From Humibacter ginsenosidimutans (GTDB lineage Bacteria > Actinomycetota > Actinomycetes > Actinomycetales > Microbacteriaceae), in assembly GCF_007859675.1 (NCBI RefSeq), contig NZ_CP042305.1, positions 3,906,001 through 3,970,000 on the forward strand: a stretch of 64,000 nt of DNA, given 5' to 3'. The number at the start of each line of letters is the position of its first letter. The first letter of the stretch is position 1. The notes under the pieces are model-generated. The model saw nothing but the letters and a program-made list of their open reading frames with translations, ran no database searches and was not told the DNA's origin. Positions 47,231 through 56,979 of this stretch are shown one piece after another. Position numbers and translations under genes: made by a program.

Positions 47231-47419
47231 CCTGGGCGCGATCGCTCCGCTGTTCCGAACACCGGAGATGGCGCCGAGCACCGGTGTATTTCTTCGGTGT
47301 GCAGTGCGAGAGCGCGATCGCTCCGGTCTTCGGAACCCGCCTCGTCTGAGAAGACCGGCAGCCTGAGAAGACTGACAGGTCCGCCTGACGTGCCGCGCGC
47401 CGGGAGTAGCGTCCGGCTG

Positions 47420-47448
47420 GGGGCGCTTGCACAGCTGCAACGCGCCCC
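47420..47448 (+). promoter_or_regulatory. Palindrome/hairpin in the leader of the APC permease
   Basis: GGGGCGCTTGCA (47420-47431) and TGCAACGCGCCCC (47436-47448) pair over 12 bp with one bulged base and a 4-nt loop. TAGCGT at 47406-47411 could be the -10, which would place the hairpin at the very 5' end of the mRNA. It may stabilise the transcript or be a protein-binding site. The rest of the 281-nt gap (47208-47488) holds two diverged copies of GCGCGATCGCTCCG and two of CTGAGAAGAC. Confidence 0.5.
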
Positions 47449-47488
47449 ACGCGCAATCCGGGACGGATCCGCCAGTGAGGAGACGACG

Positions 47489-49180
47489 ATGTCGAGCACG
47501 TTGAACCAGCCGAAACCCAAGCCGGTGGAGGTGAAACTCAAGCGACATGTCGGCCCGATCGGCCTGCTGTTCGCTGCGATCGGCTCCATCATCGGATCGG
47601 GATGGCTGTTCGGCGCGTTCAACGCCTCCGCAATCGCCGGGCCCGCCGCGATCTTCTCCTGGCTCATCGCCGGCGTGATGATCCTGCTGATCGCGCTCTG
47701 CTACGCGGAACTCGGGCCGATGTTCCCCATCTCGGGCGGCGTGGTGCGCTACCCGCACATGGTGTGGGGCTCGTTCGGCAGTTTCACGATGGGGTGGATC
47801 ACCTGGATCGCCTCGGCGGCCGTTCCCGCCATCGAGGTCGAGGGCGCGCTGACGTACGGCACCAAGTACGCGCCGTTCACCGTGCTCGAGAAGGACAGCG
47901 GCGCATCCGCTCACGTGCTCACGCCGCTGGGCATGGTGGTGGCCGTCATCCTGCTCGCGGTGTTCGGGGTGATCAACTACTTCGGCGTCCGGCTGTTCGC
48001 GCAGGTCAACACCGTGATCGTGTGGTGGAAGGTCTTCGTGATCTGCCTCGTGATCGTGGTCTTCATCATCACCGCGCTGGCCACCACGGCCTCGCAGTCG
48101 ATCGGCAACTTCACCTCGCACGGCTTCGCGCCGAAGGGGTTCGCCGCCGTCTTCGTCTGCATCGCGACGGCGGGCATCACGTTCTCGTTCCTCGGCTTCC
48201 GGCAGGGCATCGAGCTCGCGGGCGAGACCACGAACCCGAAGCGCAACATCCCGTTCGCGGTGATCGGCTCCGTGGGCATCACGGCCATCCTGTACGCGCT
48301 GCTGCAGGTGGCGTTCACCATGATGGTCCCGGCCTCCGCGCTGCAGCACGAGGGCGGCTGGATGGGCCTCGCCTTCAAGAACGACTTCGGGCCGCTGGCC
48401 GCTCTGGCCACCATCGCCGGGCTCGGCTGGCTGGCGTACATCCTCTACTTCGACGCCATCATCTCGCCGCTCGACACCGGACTCATCTACACCACGGTGA
48501 CCTCGCGCGTCTCGTATGCGGTCGGGCGCAACGGCAACGGCCCGCGGTGGCTGGCCACGAACAACAAGCACGGGGTGCCGGTGTGGAGCCTTCTGCTGTC
48601 GTTCCTGGTGAGCATCGTCCTGCTGCTCCCCTTCCCCAGCTGGCAGCAGCTGGTCGGGTTCATCACGAGCGCGACCGTGCTCTCGTTCGGCACGGGCCCG
48701 CTCGTGCTGGCCGTGATGCGCCGCAAGCTGCCCGAGCACGCGCGGCCGTTCAAGCTCCCCTTCGGCGACGTCATCCCGTTCCTGGCGTTCTATTGCACGA
48801 ACATGATCGTGTACTGGGCCGGCTGGGCCACGAACCAGAAGCTGATGATCTCCATCCTCATCGGCTACGTGTTCCTCGTGATCTACGAGCTGTCGACGCG
48901 CAAGCGGCCGAACCGCCCGAAGCTCGACTTCAAGGCGAGCGCGTTCTGGGTCATCCCGTGGCTCATCCTGATGACGCTCGTGAGCTGGCTGTTCGACCCG
49001 ACCAGCCACCCGAAGATGTTCTTCTGGGTGTTCCTGATCAACCTGGTGATCACGATCGTGATCTACATCATCGCCGTCAAGATCACGCTGCCGACGCAGA
49101 AGATCGAGCAGTACATCGAGGATGCCGCGCACGAGTCCGAGATCGAAGAGGAGACCCTCGCGGGCGGCGCGATCGACTGA
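47489..49180 (+). CDS. APC-family amino acid permease
   Basis: A 563-residue transporter of the amino acid/polyamine/organocation superfamily with about 12-14 helices. The first helix is GLLFAAIGSIIGSGWLFG (about 26-43), whose GSIIGSG is the unwound substrate-binding motif. CYAELGPMFPISGGVVRYPH and FLGFRQGIELAGETTNPKRN also are family signatures. The C-terminal 35 residues are acidic. AGGAG lies 7 nt before the ATG. It stands alone; a 23-bp terminator follows. Substrate unknown; aspartate/glutamate or other amino acids are possible. Confidence 0.92.
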   Translation: MSSTLNQPKPKPVEVKLKRHVGPIGLLFAAIGSIIGSGWLFGAFNASAIAGPAAIFSWLIAGVMILLIALCYAELGPMFPISGGVVRYPHMVWGSFGSFTMGWITWIASAAVPAIEVEGALTYGTKYAPFTVLEKDSGASAHVLTPLGMVVAVILLAVFGVINYFGVRLFAQVNTVIVWWKVFVICLVIVVFIITALATTASQSIGNFTSHGFAPKGFAAVFVCIATAGITFSFLGFRQGIELAGETTNPKRNIPFAVIGSVGITAILYALLQVAFTMMVPASALQHEGGWMGLAFKNDFGPLAALATIAGLGWLAYILYFDAIISPLDTGLIYTTVTSRVSYAVGRNGNGPRWLATNNKHGVPVWSLLLSFLVSIVLLLPFPSWQQLVGFITSATVLSFGTGPLVLAVMRRKLPEHARPFKLPFGDVIPFLAFYCTNMIVYWAGWATNQKLMISILIGYVFLVIYELSTRKRPNRPKLDFKASAFWVIPWLILMTLVSWLFDPTSHPKMFFWVFLINLVITIVIYIIAVKITLPTQKIEQYIEDAAHESEIEEETLAGGAID

Positions 49181-49231
49181 CGACTGATGCGACCGGGTCG
49201 GCCGCAGCGCACGGCGTAGGGAAGCGTACGG

Positions 49232-49281
49232 CGCAGACACGGGAGGGCGACACCCTATGGTGTCGCCCTCCCGTGTCTGCG
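49232..49281. terminator. 23-bp bidirectional terminator
   Basis: Arms 49232-49254 and 49259-49281 are perfectly complementary over 23 bp with the 4-nt loop CTAT. It lies between the convergent ends of the permease and the carboxylase gene. Confidence 0.85.
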
Positions 49282-49339
49282 TACCAGCGCGGTTCGGGCC
49301 GTCGAACAGGTGACGGCCGGTCGCGTTCCGGCCCGCCTG

Positions 49340-51103
49340 TCAGACGATGTTGAGCAACAGGTGCCCGCTGGAGACGGTGGCGCCGACCTGGGCGTTCACG
49401 TCGGCCACGGTGCCGTCCTTGTGCGCCGTGAGCGGCTGCTCCATCTTCATGGCCTCGAGCACCAGGATGAGGTCGCCCTTCACCACCTGGTCGCCCTCGC
49501 CCACGGCGAGCTTGACGACCGTCGCCTGCATGGGCGCCGTGACGGAGTCGCCGCTCGTCGTCGTCACCGAGCTCGTCGCTGACTTGCGCTTCGGCGCGTG
49601 CCCGACAGCCGCAGCTGGTCCGCCCGCGATCAGCAGCTTCGTCGGCAGGCTGACCTCGACGCGCTTGCCGCCCACCTCAACGACGACGCTGTGCCGCGCC
49701 TCCGCCTCTGGCTGGTCCTCGGCCTCGCCGCTCCACGGCTCGAGCTCGTTGACGAACTCCGTCTCGATCCAGCGCGTGTACACGCTGAAGGGATGCCCGT
49801 GCTCGGGCGCGAAGGCCGGGTCGCGCACGATCGCGCGGTGGAACGGCAGCACCGTCGGAAGCCCGGCCACCTCGAACTCGTCGAGCGCACGACGCGAGCG
49901 CTCGAGCGCCTCCTCGCGGCTGGAGCCTGTGACGACGAGCTTCGCGAGCAGCGAGTCGAACGCACCGGAGATGACGTCACCCGCCTGCACGCCGGAGTCG
50001 ACGCGCACGCCGGGGCCGGAGGCCGGCTTGAACACGTGCACGGGACCGGGGGCGGGCAGGAAGCCCCGGCCCGGGTCCTCGCCGTTGATGCGGAACTCGA
50101 ACGAGTGAGCACGCGGCGCCGGGTCGTCGTAGTCGAGCACGCCGCCCTCCGCGATGCGGAACTGCTCGCGCACAAGATCGATTCCGGTGACCTCTTCGGA
50201 GACGCAGTGTTCGACCTGCAGCCTGGTGTTCACCTCGAGGAACGAGACGGTGCCGTCCTGCCCGATCAAGAACTCGCAGGTGCCGGCCCCGAGGTATCCG
50301 ACCTCCTTGAGGATGGCCTTCGACGAGGTGTAGAGCTGCTCGCGCTGCTCGTCGGTGATGAACGGTGCAGGCGCCTCCTCGACGAGTTTCTGGTGACGGC
50401 GCTGGAGGGAGCAGTCGCGGGTGGAGACCACGACGACGTTGCCGTGGGAATCCGCGAGGCACTGCGTCTCGACGTGACGCGGCTTGTCGAGGTACTTCTC
50501 CACGAAGCACTCGCCGCGGCCGAACGCGGCGATGGCCTCGCGCGTGGCCGACTCGAAGAGCTCGGCGACCTCGTCGCGCTCGCGGGCGACCTTGAGGCCG
50601 CGGCCTCCGCCGCCGAACGCCGCCTTGATGGCGACCGGCAGTCCGTACTGATCGACGAACTCGAGCACCTCGTCGGCGTCTGCCACGGGGTTCAGCGTGC
50701 CGGGGGCGAGAGGTGCCCCGACCTTCTCGGCCACGTGGCGGGCCGAGACCTTGTCGCCGAGCCGCTCGATGGCGTCCGGGCTCGGTCCGATCCAGATCAG
50801 GCCGGCGTCGATGACGGCGCGTGCGAAGTCGGCGTTCTCGGCGAGGAACCCGTAGCCGGGGTGCACGGCGTCGGCGCCCGACCTGCGGCACACCGACAGC
50901 AGCTTCTCGATCGAGAGGTAGGTGTCGGCGCTCGTCGCGCCGTCGAGTCCGTACGCCTCGTCGGCGAGGCGGGCGTGCACGGCGTCGCGGTCCTGGTCCG
51001 CATAGACGGCGACGGAGGCGATCCCGCTGTCACGCGCCGCTCGAATGACGCGAACGGCGATCTCGCCGCGGTTGGCGATCAGAACCTTGGAGATGTGGGG
51101 CAC
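49340..51103 (-). CDS. Acyl-CoA carboxylase alpha subunit (biotin carboxylase + BCCP)
   Basis: The 587-residue subunit carboxylates its own biotin and works with AccD-type beta subunits to make malonyl- or methylmalonyl-CoA. The N-terminal biotin carboxylase has [20 protein letters not shown], the ATP-grasp [11 protein letters not shown] loop and [12 protein letters not shown] (the family usually has NPRIQVEH). The C-terminal BCCP has the biotin lysine in [13 protein letters not shown] 51103 is preferred over the ATG at 51130: [13 protein letters not shown] is where the family starts, and TAGGCT (51112-51117) sits 8 nt upstream. accD and accE are 8-10 kb away, birA at 62546. Confidence 0.95.
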   Translation of the reverse strand: MPHISKVLIANRGEIAVRVIRAARDSGIASVAVYADQDRDAVHARLADEAYGLDGATSADTYLSIEKLLSVCRRSGADAVHPGYGFLAENADFARAVIDAGLIWIGPSPDAIERLGDKVSARHVAEKVGAPLAPGTLNPVADADEVLEFVDQYGLPVAIKAAFGGGGRGLKVARERDEVAELFESATREAIAAFGRGECFVEKYLDKPRHVETQCLADSHGNVVVVSTRDCSLQRRHQKLVEEAPAPFITDEQREQLYTSSKAILKEVGYLGAGTCEFLIGQDGTVSFLEVNTRLQVEHCVSEEVTGIDLVREQFRIAEGGVLDYDDPAPRAHSFEFRINGEDPGRGFLPAPGPVHVFKPASGPGVRVDSGVQAGDVISGAFDSLLAKLVVTGSSREEALERSRRALDEFEVAGLPTVLPFHRAIVRDPAFAPEHGHPFSVYTRWIETEFVNELEPWSGEAEDQPEAEARHSVVVEVGGKRVEVSLPTKLLIAGGPAAAVGHAPKRKSATSSVTTTSGDSVTAPMQATVVKLAVGEGDQVVKGDLILVLEAMKMEQPLTAHKDGTVADVNAQVGATVSSGHLLLNIV

Positions 51104-51204
51104 AGTGTTCAAGCCTATTGACGCATGCATGCACGCTTTTGAATGGTGCGCACAAACCTGGCCCCGGCAGCTTTCGGATGCCTACAACGGCATCCTTCGC
51201 CCGT

Positions 51205-51840
51205 TCAGCTCCAGAGGTCGGTCCATTCGTAGCCCAGCCGCTTGACCAGCGAGCGCAGCGTCGACAGCGAGAGCCCGACGACCGTGCTCGGGTCTCCGTC
51301 GACCCTGGTGATGAACGGGCCGCCGAGGCTGTCGATCGTGAACGCCCCCGCCACCTCCAACGGCTCCCCGGTGGCGATGTACGCGTCGATCTCCGTGTCG
51401 TCGAGGTCGTCGGCGAATGTCACGGACGCCTCGGCCACCGCGCCGACGGCGGCGCGCGCTGCGCCGCCGGTGTGGTCGATCAGCCAGTGCCCGGAGTGCA
51501 GCACGCCCGTGCGGCCGCGCTGCAGGTGCCAGCGCTCGCGCGCCAGGGATGCCTCGTGCGGCTTGCCGTACGTCACCCCGTCGACCTCGAACGCGGAGTC
51601 TCCACCGAGGATGAGCCCGTCGATCGGCTCGCCTGCGATGCGGGCTCCGACCACCGCCTCCGCCTTCGCCTGTGCGAGCAGTTGGACGATCTCCGCGGTG
51701 GGCAGCGGCCCGCGCTCCGCTTCGGCCCGCGCCACGGCCGCCGGCTCGTCGACGCCGGGCGCGATGGTCATCGGCTCGACGCCGGCCGAACGCAACAGCG
51801 TGAGCCGGGCGGGAGAGGTGGAGGCGAGGTAAAGGCGCAT
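51205..51840 (-). CDS. maf: Maf-like nucleotide pyrophosphatase
   Basis: A 211-residue house-cleaning pyrophosphatase that hydrolyses non-canonical nucleoside triphosphates and may affect septum formation. The N-terminal phosphate loop reads LASTSPARLTLL (SPAR in place of SPRR), GVDE and the conserved KAEAV follow, and LILGGDSAFEVDG holds the catalytic aspartate. GKPHEASLARERW and the TRVDGDPSTVVGLSL region are also standard. CAGAAT is 7 nt before the ATG, possibly a leaderless promoter. It lies between the LCP gene and the carboxylase alpha subunit. Confidence 0.92.
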   Translation of the reverse strand: MRLYLASTSPARLTLLRSAGVEPMTIAPGVDEPAAVARAEAERGPLPTAEIVQLLAQAKAEAVVGARIAGEPIDGLILGGDSAFEVDGVTYGKPHEASLARERWHLQRGRTGVLHSGHWLIDHTGGAARAAVGAVAEASVTFADDLDDTEIDAYIATGEPLEVAGAFTIDSLGGPFITRVDGDPSTVVGLSLSTLRSLVKRLGYEWTDLWS

Positions 51841-51865
51841 GCCTGCCATTCTGTCGCGACGCAAC

Positions 51866-53467
51866 TCAGTTCACGCAGGGAATGGACGACGACGACATCA
51901 CGCCGTTCGTGCCGAAGGAGTCGCTCGGTGCGGGGGTGGCGCCGGGCTTGGTCGACGCATTCGACGACGTGCCGGAACCGGACTTCGACGATCCGGCCGA
52001 CGCGTGGGCGGTCGAGGACGGCGTGGACTTCGCGGCGGCATCCGCTGCGGCGATCAGCTGAGCGGCCGTGCTGCGCACCGTGGCGAGGTCGACGAGGTTG
52101 ACGTCTTGGCCGTCCTCCACCCCGAACGAGTCGATCGGCAGCGTCTCGAAGCTGACGCCCCCTCCGCCGAAGCGTTGAGCGTCCGACGCGAAGCTCAGCA
52201 GGTCGAGACCCTTGTCGACGGCGATGTCGCTCTTCACGGCGCCGAGCATCTTCTCCATGACCCCGAACTTCGCGAAGAGGTTCTCGCTCTTCAGCTTGTT
52301 CGCCAGGGAGATGATGAACGCCTGCTGCCTGCGCTCCCTGTCGAGATCGGTGAGATTCACCGACGACGACGTGGTGTCGCGTCGCTGCCGCACGAACGCG
52401 ACGGCCTGCGCCGCCGAGAGCTCCTGGTATCCCTTGACGAAGTTCGCTCCCGAGTAGCTGTCCGCCGTGGCCTCGTTCAGGCACACCTCGATCGGCTGCA
52501 CGGCCTCGGCGAGCTGGTAGAAGGCACCCATCGTCACCTCGACGAAGTGGTCGATCGGCTGGTGCAGGAACTGCGAGACCGTGGCGACCTCTTCTTGCCG
52601 TGCCGCCGCCCGTGCCTGCTGATAGGCCTCGGCGTGCGACAGTGTCGGCTGGGTCTGCACCAGGTGTGTCAGGGTCTGATCGAGCTGCAGTCCGTAGGCC
52701 TGCTTGATCTTGCCGTACGACTCGCCGTCCGGCGATCCGGGCAGCGCCACCCAGTCGTCGCGCGGAATGGAGATGCCGACCGGATGCCCTCCGCCGTCGG
52801 GAATGTGGATGTAGATCAGCACATTCGTGTTGTAGCCGCCATCGTCGGCGGTGCCGGCGTGCAGGGCGTTGTAGACGTCGGCGGGCAACGGGTTGCCGTC
52901 TTCGTCGAGCCTGCTGTCCAGGCCCATCACGAGGATGTTCGTGCCGCTCGTGTTCTGCGGCACTCCGGCCACGGCCGCGAGGTCGGAGCGGTGCAGGCCC
53001 GAGTTGAGCTGCTGCAGCTGCGAGAACACGAAGATGCCGCTGCCGATCAACGCGACGACGACGACCACGGCGATGCCCAGGATGATGCGGCGGCGTCGGA
53101 ATCGGCGCCTTCGCGCATCCGATGGCACACGGGGCGGCGGTGTCTTCGAGCCGGCGCCACCCCCTGCCGACGGCTCCGGCGCGCTGCGGCGCGCCGTCGG
53201 TTCGTCTGCAACGGGTCTGCCCTTGTACCGCGGAAGGTAGGCATACGGATCGGGGTCATGAGTCGGTGCGTCGTGGTCGCCACCACTCTGTCGGGTCAGG
53301 CGCCGCTCGGGAATCGTCGCATCGTCGTGCCCGTGCTGGACCCGCGCCGGCCGGTGGGGTGCAGGGGCCTTGCGCTCCGTCGAGGAGTTCGGGGGTGCGT
53401 CGTCCTTCGGAGCCACTCGTGCGATCTTCGCCGGATCGATGGGCCGTCCGTGCTTGTAGTAGGTCAC
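51866..53467 (-). CDS. LytR-CpsA-Psr (LCP) family cell-wall glycopolymer ligase
   Basis: A 533-residue membrane-anchored protein that should attach anionic or arabinogalactan-like polymers to peptidoglycan. The N-terminal 127 residues are cytosolic, Arg/Pro-rich and disordered; one transmembrane helix follows (about 128-148, after the basic RRRRFRRRR). The LCP domain includes NILVMGLDSR (about 173-182), VSIPRDDWV (family SIPRD) and FVRQRRDTT. A C-terminal Ser/Thr/Pro tail ends with one cysteine. GTG 53467 is chosen: GGAG lies 5 nt upstream and the ORF extension before it is unlike the family. Confidence 0.92.
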   Translation of the reverse strand: MTYYKHGRPIDPAKIARVAPKDDAPPNSSTERKAPAPHRPARVQHGHDDATIPERRLTRQSGGDHDAPTHDPDPYAYLPRYKGRPVADEPTARRSAPEPSAGGGAGSKTPPPRVPSDARRRRFRRRRIILGIAVVVVVALIGSGIFVFSQLQQLNSGLHRSDLAAVAGVPQNTSGTNILVMGLDSRLDEDGNPLPADVYNALHAGTADDGGYNTNVLIYIHIPDGGGHPVGISIPRDDWVALPGSPDGESYGKIKQAYGLQLDQTLTHLVQTQPTLSHAEAYQQARAAARQEEVATVSQFLHQPIDHFVEVTMGAFYQLAEAVQPIEVCLNEATADSYSGANFVKGYQELSAAQAVAFVRQRRDTTSSSVNLTDLDRERRQQAFIISLANKLKSENLFAKFGVMEKMLGAVKSDIAVDKGLDLLSFASDAQRFGGGGVSFETLPIDSFGVEDGQDVNLVDLATVRSTAAQLIAAADAAAKSTPSSTAHASAGSSKSGSGTSSNASTKPGATPAPSDSFGTNGVMSSSSIPCVN

Positions 53468-53605
53468 GCCGTCTCCCCTCGCAAGAGAGCCGACGTTACG
53501 GGCTCGGGCTGGGCAACGCGTGTGCGAGGGTGAGCGCACTCGAAGCGGCACCGCGGCGCGGCATCCCACCAGGAGTCTCGGAACGGGGTATGGGACGATC
53601 GAGGG

Positions 53606-54949
53606 ATGCCCCGATCACCCCGCCCCCGTCCGCAACGCTCAGGAGGCGGTCACCGCCGCACTCAGGCACCGGGCCGCCGCACCGGGTCGGCTCCTGCCGC
53701 GGAGCACGACCCGATCGAGCTCGAGCTCGATGTCGCCTCGGTCGCGCACGGTGGCGTCTTCGTCGCCAGGCACGAGGGCCGTGTCGTGTTCGTCAGCGAC
53801 ACGATGCCGGGCGAGCGGGTGCTCGCGCGGGTTTCCGACACCCGTCACGATCGGTTCTGGCGGGCCGAGACGGTGCGCGTGCTGCAGCCATCCGAGCACA
53901 GGCGCGAGCACGTGTGGAGCGCCGCTTCCGTCGAGCGCGATCCTGCAGAACGGGCGGGAGGTGCCGAATTCGGGCACATCGAGCTCGGCCACCAGCGCAC
54001 GCTCAAGCACGACGTGATCGCCGACGCACTGCATCGCATGGCCGGTGTCGAAGACACGTCCGTGGTCGAGCCGGCGCCGGGTGACGACGAGCGCGGCGGC
54101 ATCCGCTGGCGCAGCAGGGTCCGCCTGCAGGTGGACGACGCGGGCGCCATCGGACCGTTCGCCGCCAGATCGCACCGGGTCGTGCCGGTCGACGACCTGC
54201 CGCTGGCGATCGATGCGGTCGAGCGTGCGGCGCCGCTGGGCGAGCAGCAGACCCGCTCCGGCTCGATCGACGTCACGGTGACGAGCGAGGGCTTCGTCTC
54301 GGTGACCAGACGGGATGCCGACGGCCAGGCGGGCAGGCGCCCCCTGGTCATCCACGAGCGCGTCGGCGATCGCCGGTTCGCGCTGGAGGCGACGGGCTTC
54401 TGGCAGGTGCACCGCAAGGCGCCGGAGGTGCTGACCGCCGCGGTGCAGGGTGCGGTCGACGACTCGCTCTTCGACCCAAGGGCCTTCAACCTCGACCTGT
54501 ACGGCGGCGTGGGGCTGCTCGCCGCCGCCATCGGCGACCGCTTCGGTCCCACAACGCGCATCACGAGTGTGGAGTCCGACGAGAACACCACCGATCACGC
54601 CGCGGCGAACCTGGCCGACTGGATCGGTGCGCAGACCGTCACGGCGAGGGTCGAGCACTACCTGCGCGACCTCGCGACGCGGTCGAGTGCAGGAGAGCGC
54701 GCCCGCCTTCGAGCTGGCACGGTGGTGCTCGATCCGCCTCGCAGCGGAGCCGGCCGCGAAACCGTTGAGCTGCTGGCCGGTCTCGCGCCTGCCCAGCTCG
54801 TCTACGTGGCGTGCGACCCGGTCGCCTTCGCCCGCGACCTCGGCTGGCTTCGGGAGCGCGGATACGAGCTTGCAGGGGCAAGGGCGTTGGACCTGTTCCC
54901 GCACACCCACCACGTGGAGATGGTGGCTTCGCTGGTGCGCGCCGACTGA
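53606..54949 (+). CDS. TrmA/RlmCD-type RNA 5-methyluridine methyltransferase lacking Fe-S cysteines
   Basis: A 447-residue SAM-dependent methyltransferase, N-terminal TRAM-like domain (about 37-95) then a Rossmann core. Core motifs are LDLYGGVGLLAAAI (about 289-302), VLDPPRSGAG and the catalytic cysteine in YVACDPVAFARDL. The segment that holds four [4Fe-4S] cysteines in RlmD (VCP.C..CGGCDWQH) reads HVWSAASVERDPAERAGGAE and FGHIELGHQR, without cysteines. Acceptor would be uridine in rRNA or tRNA. The ATG at 53606 has a GAGGG just before it. It is 124 nt upstream of the two-component system. Confidence 0.88.
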   Translation: MPRSPRPRPQRSGGGHRRTQAPGRRTGSAPAAEHDPIELELDVASVAHGGVFVARHEGRVVFVSDTMPGERVLARVSDTRHDRFWRAETVRVLQPSEHRREHVWSAASVERDPAERAGGAEFGHIELGHQRTLKHDVIADALHRMAGVEDTSVVEPAPGDDERGGIRWRSRVRLQVDDAGAIGPFAARSHRVVPVDDLPLAIDAVERAAPLGEQQTRSGSIDVTVTSEGFVSVTRRDADGQAGRRPLVIHERVGDRRFALEATGFWQVHRKAPEVLTAAVQGAVDDSLFDPRAFNLDLYGGVGLLAAAIGDRFGPTTRITSVESDENTTDHAAANLADWIGAQTVTARVEHYLRDLATRSSAGERARLRAGTVVLDPPRSGAGRETVELLAGLAPAQLVYVACDPVAFARDLGWLRERGYELAGARALDLFPHTHHVEMVASLVRAD

Positions 54950-55073
54950 GGCGCAGGCGCAGGGGCTTTCCCGGGCCTTCCTCGCGGCGCACCCGGCGTC
55001 CGTCACGCCCCGTTGGCCCACTCCGGGGGATGTCCCGACGGTGCCGGGCCATCGGCTCGCTAGCATGAAGTCC

Positions 55074-55751
55074 ATGGTGCGGGTGGGGATCGTCGACGAT
55101 CACGAATCGGTTCGTCTCGGTCTCCAGGCCGCGTGCCGGGACGCCGGGTACGACGTGGTGGCCGCAGGCGCCACCGTCAGTGCCGTGCTCGACTCGATGC
55201 CCGACTCCGGTTGCGATGTCGTCGTGCTCGATCTGTCGCTCGGTGACGGCTCGAGCATCACGGAGAACGTCAAGCGCGTGCAGGCGACCGGTGCAGGCGT
55301 GCTCGTGCACAGCATCGCCGACCAGGTCGCCAGTGTGCGCGAGGCGCTCGCGGCGGGTGCGGCAGGGGTCATCCCGAAGTCGTCGCCCACCACATCGTTG
55401 ATTGCGGCCATCAAGCTCGTCTCTGCCGGCGAGGTGCTCAACAACCTCGATTGGGCGAGCGCCATCGACGCGGACAGCGAGTTCACCAAAGCCCAGCTCG
55501 GTCGTCGGGAACGCGACGTGCTGCACCTCTACGCCTCCGGTCTGCCGCTGAAGGCCGTCGCCGAGCAGCTCGGCGTGGCGCACTCGACGGCGCGCGAATA
55601 CCTGGATCGCGTGCGCACGAAGTACGTGGAGGTCGGACGGCCGGCGCCGACCAAGGTCGACCTGCTGCGCCGGGCGGTCGAAGACGGCATCCTGCCAGGT
55701 CTCGCCCCCGACGGAACGGCGTTGCCCGGCGCTTCGGATGGCAAGCGCTGA
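55074..55751 (+). CDS. LuxR/NarL-family response regulator
   Basis: A 225-residue regulator. The receiver domain has the acidic pair in GIVDDHES (residues 5-12), the phospho-acceptor in VVVLDLSLGD (about 50-59) and the lysine in GVIPKSS (about 98-104). The C-terminal LuxR helix-turn-helix is GRRERDVLHLYASGLPLKAV with VAHSTAREYLDRVRTKY. TAGCAT (55061-55066) is 7 nt before ATG 55074 (leaderless). It overlaps the histidine kinase gene by 14 nt. Probable targets include its own operon; the regulon cannot be seen. Confidence 0.93.
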   Translation: MVRVGIVDDHESVRLGLQAACRDAGYDVVAAGATVSAVLDSMPDSGCDVVVLDLSLGDGSSITENVKRVQATGAGVLVHSIADQVASVREALAAGAAGVIPKSSPTTSLIAAIKLVSAGEVLNNLDWASAIDADSEFTKAQLGRRERDVLHLYASGLPLKAVAEQLGVAHSTAREYLDRVRTKYVEVGRPAPTKVDLLRRAVEDGILPGLAPDGTALPGASDGKR

Positions 55752-56979
55752 CCTCGGGGCCGCGCCCGGGCCGAGACCGGTCGCCACGGCCAACCCGCTG
55801 ACCAGGGCACGGGTCGAGCGACTCGCAGCCCGGGCCGTCGCCGGGTTCAGCTGGGTCTTCGGGTTGCAGGTGATCCCGGAGATCATCGTGCAGTCCCGCC
55901 ACCTGGGCACGGTGTACACCGTGACGGTGGCGGCCGTGCTGTTCGCCTCGTTGGCGTGGTTGGGTGTGGCCTCGATCGTCGGGCGCACCGTGCGCTCTGC
56001 CGCGATCACATTCTGCGTCGGCTACCTCGTGGCGCTCGCGTTCTGGGACGGCGGAATCACCGACACCACCTATTTCGACGACACTCGGCCATGGCTGTGG
56101 TTCTTGCTCACGGTCGCGACGGCGTGCGCGGCGATCGCCATGCCGTTCGTGTGGGCCGCGGTGTACACGATCCTCGCGCCCGCGCTCTACGCCGTGGTGC
56201 TCGTGCTCACCTCCGGCGCCGTCGCAGAGAAGATCGCCGTGCTCGACGCGCTCTACGCCGTGATCTTCGCCTCCATCCTGCTCGCGATCGTCACCATGCT
56301 CAGGCAGGCGGCCACGCAGGTGGACGTCAGTCAGGCGGCCGCGCTCGAGCGCTACGAGGTGGCGGTGCGGGCTCACGCGCTCGAGGCCGAGCGCGTCGAG
56401 GTGGATGCCATCGTGCACGACAGCGTGCTCACGACGCTTCTCTCCGCCGCGCACGCCAGGACCCCGGAGGCCATGGCCATCGCCTCGTCGATGGCACGGG
56501 ATGCCCTTGGCCACCTCGACTCGTCGGCTCCGCTCGCCAACCCCGGTCGCTCACTCGACGCGATTCCCGTCGACCGGCTGCGCGACCGCATCATCTCGGC
56601 GGCCCGGTCGTTCACCGTGCCCTTCTCGATCGTGCCGAGGGCGACCGTCGACGCGCTCATTCCGGTGAGCGTCGCGGAGGCGCTGTACTCGGCGACCGTG
56701 CAGGCCATGGTGAACAGCGCACAGCACGCTGGCGGCGTGCTCGTGCGGCGCAGCCTGCGGGTCGAGGCCACCGACGGCGGGGGAGTCGTGGTCGTGGTCT
56801 CCGACGACGGGAGCGGATTCGACATCGCGTCGATACCTCCGGAGCGACTCGGGCTCGAGGTCTCGATTCGCGAGCGGGTGGCGCTCGCCGGGGGCGAGGC
56901 ATCCATCGACTCGAAACCGGGACGCGGAACGACCGTGCGGCTCAGCTGGCTGCCCGACGACGAGGCGGACCAGCAATGA
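55738..56979 (+). CDS. Sensor histidine kinase (HisKA_3-like)
   Basis: A 413-residue membrane kinase. Six predicted transmembrane helices (about 34-195) are joined by short loops, so it probably senses within or at the membrane. The dimerisation helix has the phospho-histidine in DAIVHDSVLTTLL (about 223-235). The ATPase has the N-box AMVNSAQHA, G1 SDDGSGFD and G2 GRGTTVRL, so it looks active. It overlaps the response regulator upstream by 14 nt and a third membrane gene downstream by ATGA; the three are surely coordinated. Confidence 0.92.
   Translation: MASADLGAAPGPRPVATANPLTRARVERLAARAVAGFSWVFGLQVIPEIIVQSRHLGTVYTVTVAAVLFASLAWLGVASIVGRTVRSAAITFCVGYLVALAFWDGGITDTTYFDDTRPWLWFLLTVATACAAIAMPFVWAAVYTILAPALYAVVLVLTSGAVAEKIAVLDALYAVIFASILLAIVTMLRQAATQVDVSQAAALERYEVAVRAHALEAERVEVDAIVHDSVLTTLLSAAHARTPEAMAIASSMARDALGHLDSSAPLANPGRSLDAIPVDRLRDRIISAARSFTVPFSIVPRATVDALIPVSVAEALYSATVQAMVNSAQHAGGVLVRRSLRVEATDGGGVVVVVSDDGSGFDIASIPPERLGLEVSIRERVALAGGEASIDSKPGRGTTVRLSWLPDDEADQQ

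Noticed and set aside
45615..47456. 613-codon minus-strand frame opposite the flavoprotein
   Set aside because: Shadow of a gene with clear FAD and NAD(P)H motifs.
47204..49240. 678-codon minus-strand frame opposite the APC permease
   Set aside because: The sense frame has transporter motifs and hydrophobic helices; the antisense is hydrophilic with no homology.
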